Assembly (NCBI RefSeq): GCF_004010095.1
Contig: NZ_RRYD01000027.1
Location: forward strand, 1-42,678
Direction: 5' to 3'
Length of the DNA: 42,678 nucleotides
Source: Lacticaseibacillus hulanensis
Lineage (GTDB): Bacteria > Bacillota > Bacilli > Lactobacillales > Lactobacillaceae
Below, in pieces: positions 42,504 through 42,678 of this stretch (its first letter is position 1; each line of letters starts with the position of its first letter). The translations under genes were made by a program, and so were the position numbers. The notes beneath the pieces were generated by a model. It was not told where the DNA came from, did not search any database, and saw only the letters and a program-made list of their open reading frames with translations.

Positions 42504-42678
42504 GCGGATTACCCCCTGGTTTCTTTTCGTCCATTTTAACTCAGCATCGCGGTTAAATCTGCTAGTAGCGTAAAACAAGTTACCCGCAATCACCACCTGG
42601 GGGCTCCGCGTTGTGGGGTTTGGCCTCCAGGTCCGGGCTGGGCCTCGGGTGTGCTTCGCCGTGGTCGCTGTGGCGGTC

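Noticed and set aside
1-42678. CRISPR array, phage or integrase
   Set aside because: No array of regularly spaced repeats, no integrase or phage structural gene pattern seen in any frame.

Overview
The window looks like chromosomal DNA of a high-GC lactic acid bacterium, most likely in the Lactobacillaceae. I base this on strong GGAGG-type ribosome binding sites, frequent GTG/TTG starts, a class Ib ribonucleotide reductase, a fruRKA operon, the BioY/BirA pair, an Rgg regulator with ABC half-transporters, and secreted proteins of Lactobacillus type. I cannot fix the genus from sequence alone. No phage, IS transposase or CRISPR array was seen.

Positions 80-10120 hold arginine and carbamoyl-phosphate genes. 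argG, argH and an amino-acid transporter (binding protein fused to permease) run leftward. argF, carA and carB run rightward from a shared control region with several ARG-box-like palindromes. argCJBDE are absent here, so this block only turns ornithine (or citrulline) into arginine, and the transporter behind argH is a candidate ornithine/citrulline/arginine importer. Positions 10120-14930 hold the class Ib ribonucleotide reductase, split into divergent nrdFI and nrdHE units with two NrdR-like boxes 31 bp apart. A candidate small RNA with its own promoter and terminator lies between carB and nrdI.

Positions 15300-19600 hold a small membrane-anchored protein, cyclopropane fatty acid synthase, a DinJ/YafQ toxin-antitoxin pair, and a divergent aldo/keto reductase and HxlR regulator. 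Positions 19600-25060 are accessory DNA: a 28-residue leader peptide plus terminator in front of an ABC half-transporter, a decayed acetyltransferase, and a second ABC half-transporter facing an Rgg/MutR regulator through one palindrome that holds both -10 boxes. Positions 25130-29575 hold a GNAT acetyltransferase and fruR-fruK-fruA, with 10-bp phased repeats upstream.

Positions 29577-34800 hold an amino-acid permease, a secreted YkuD-superfamily protein with three cell-wall-type repeats, a secreted DNA nuclease with a histone H1-like Lys/Ala tail, a cytochrome b5-like protein and a tRNA-Leu. Positions 34960-42503 hold small membrane proteins, a YeiH-family transporter with a divergent LysR regulator, bioY-birA under a clear BirA operator, an unexplained 540-base region with a 181-bp inverted repeat, an Ntn-hydrolase of the glycosylasparaginase family, a Nudix hydrolase and a PduO-type cobalamin adenosyltransferase.

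The best candidates for something undescribed are the C-rich small RNA (10190-10321), the leader-peptide/attenuator plus Rgg ABC-transporter locus (19680-24923), the nuclease with the H1-like tail, and the inverted-repeat element at 40273-40453.
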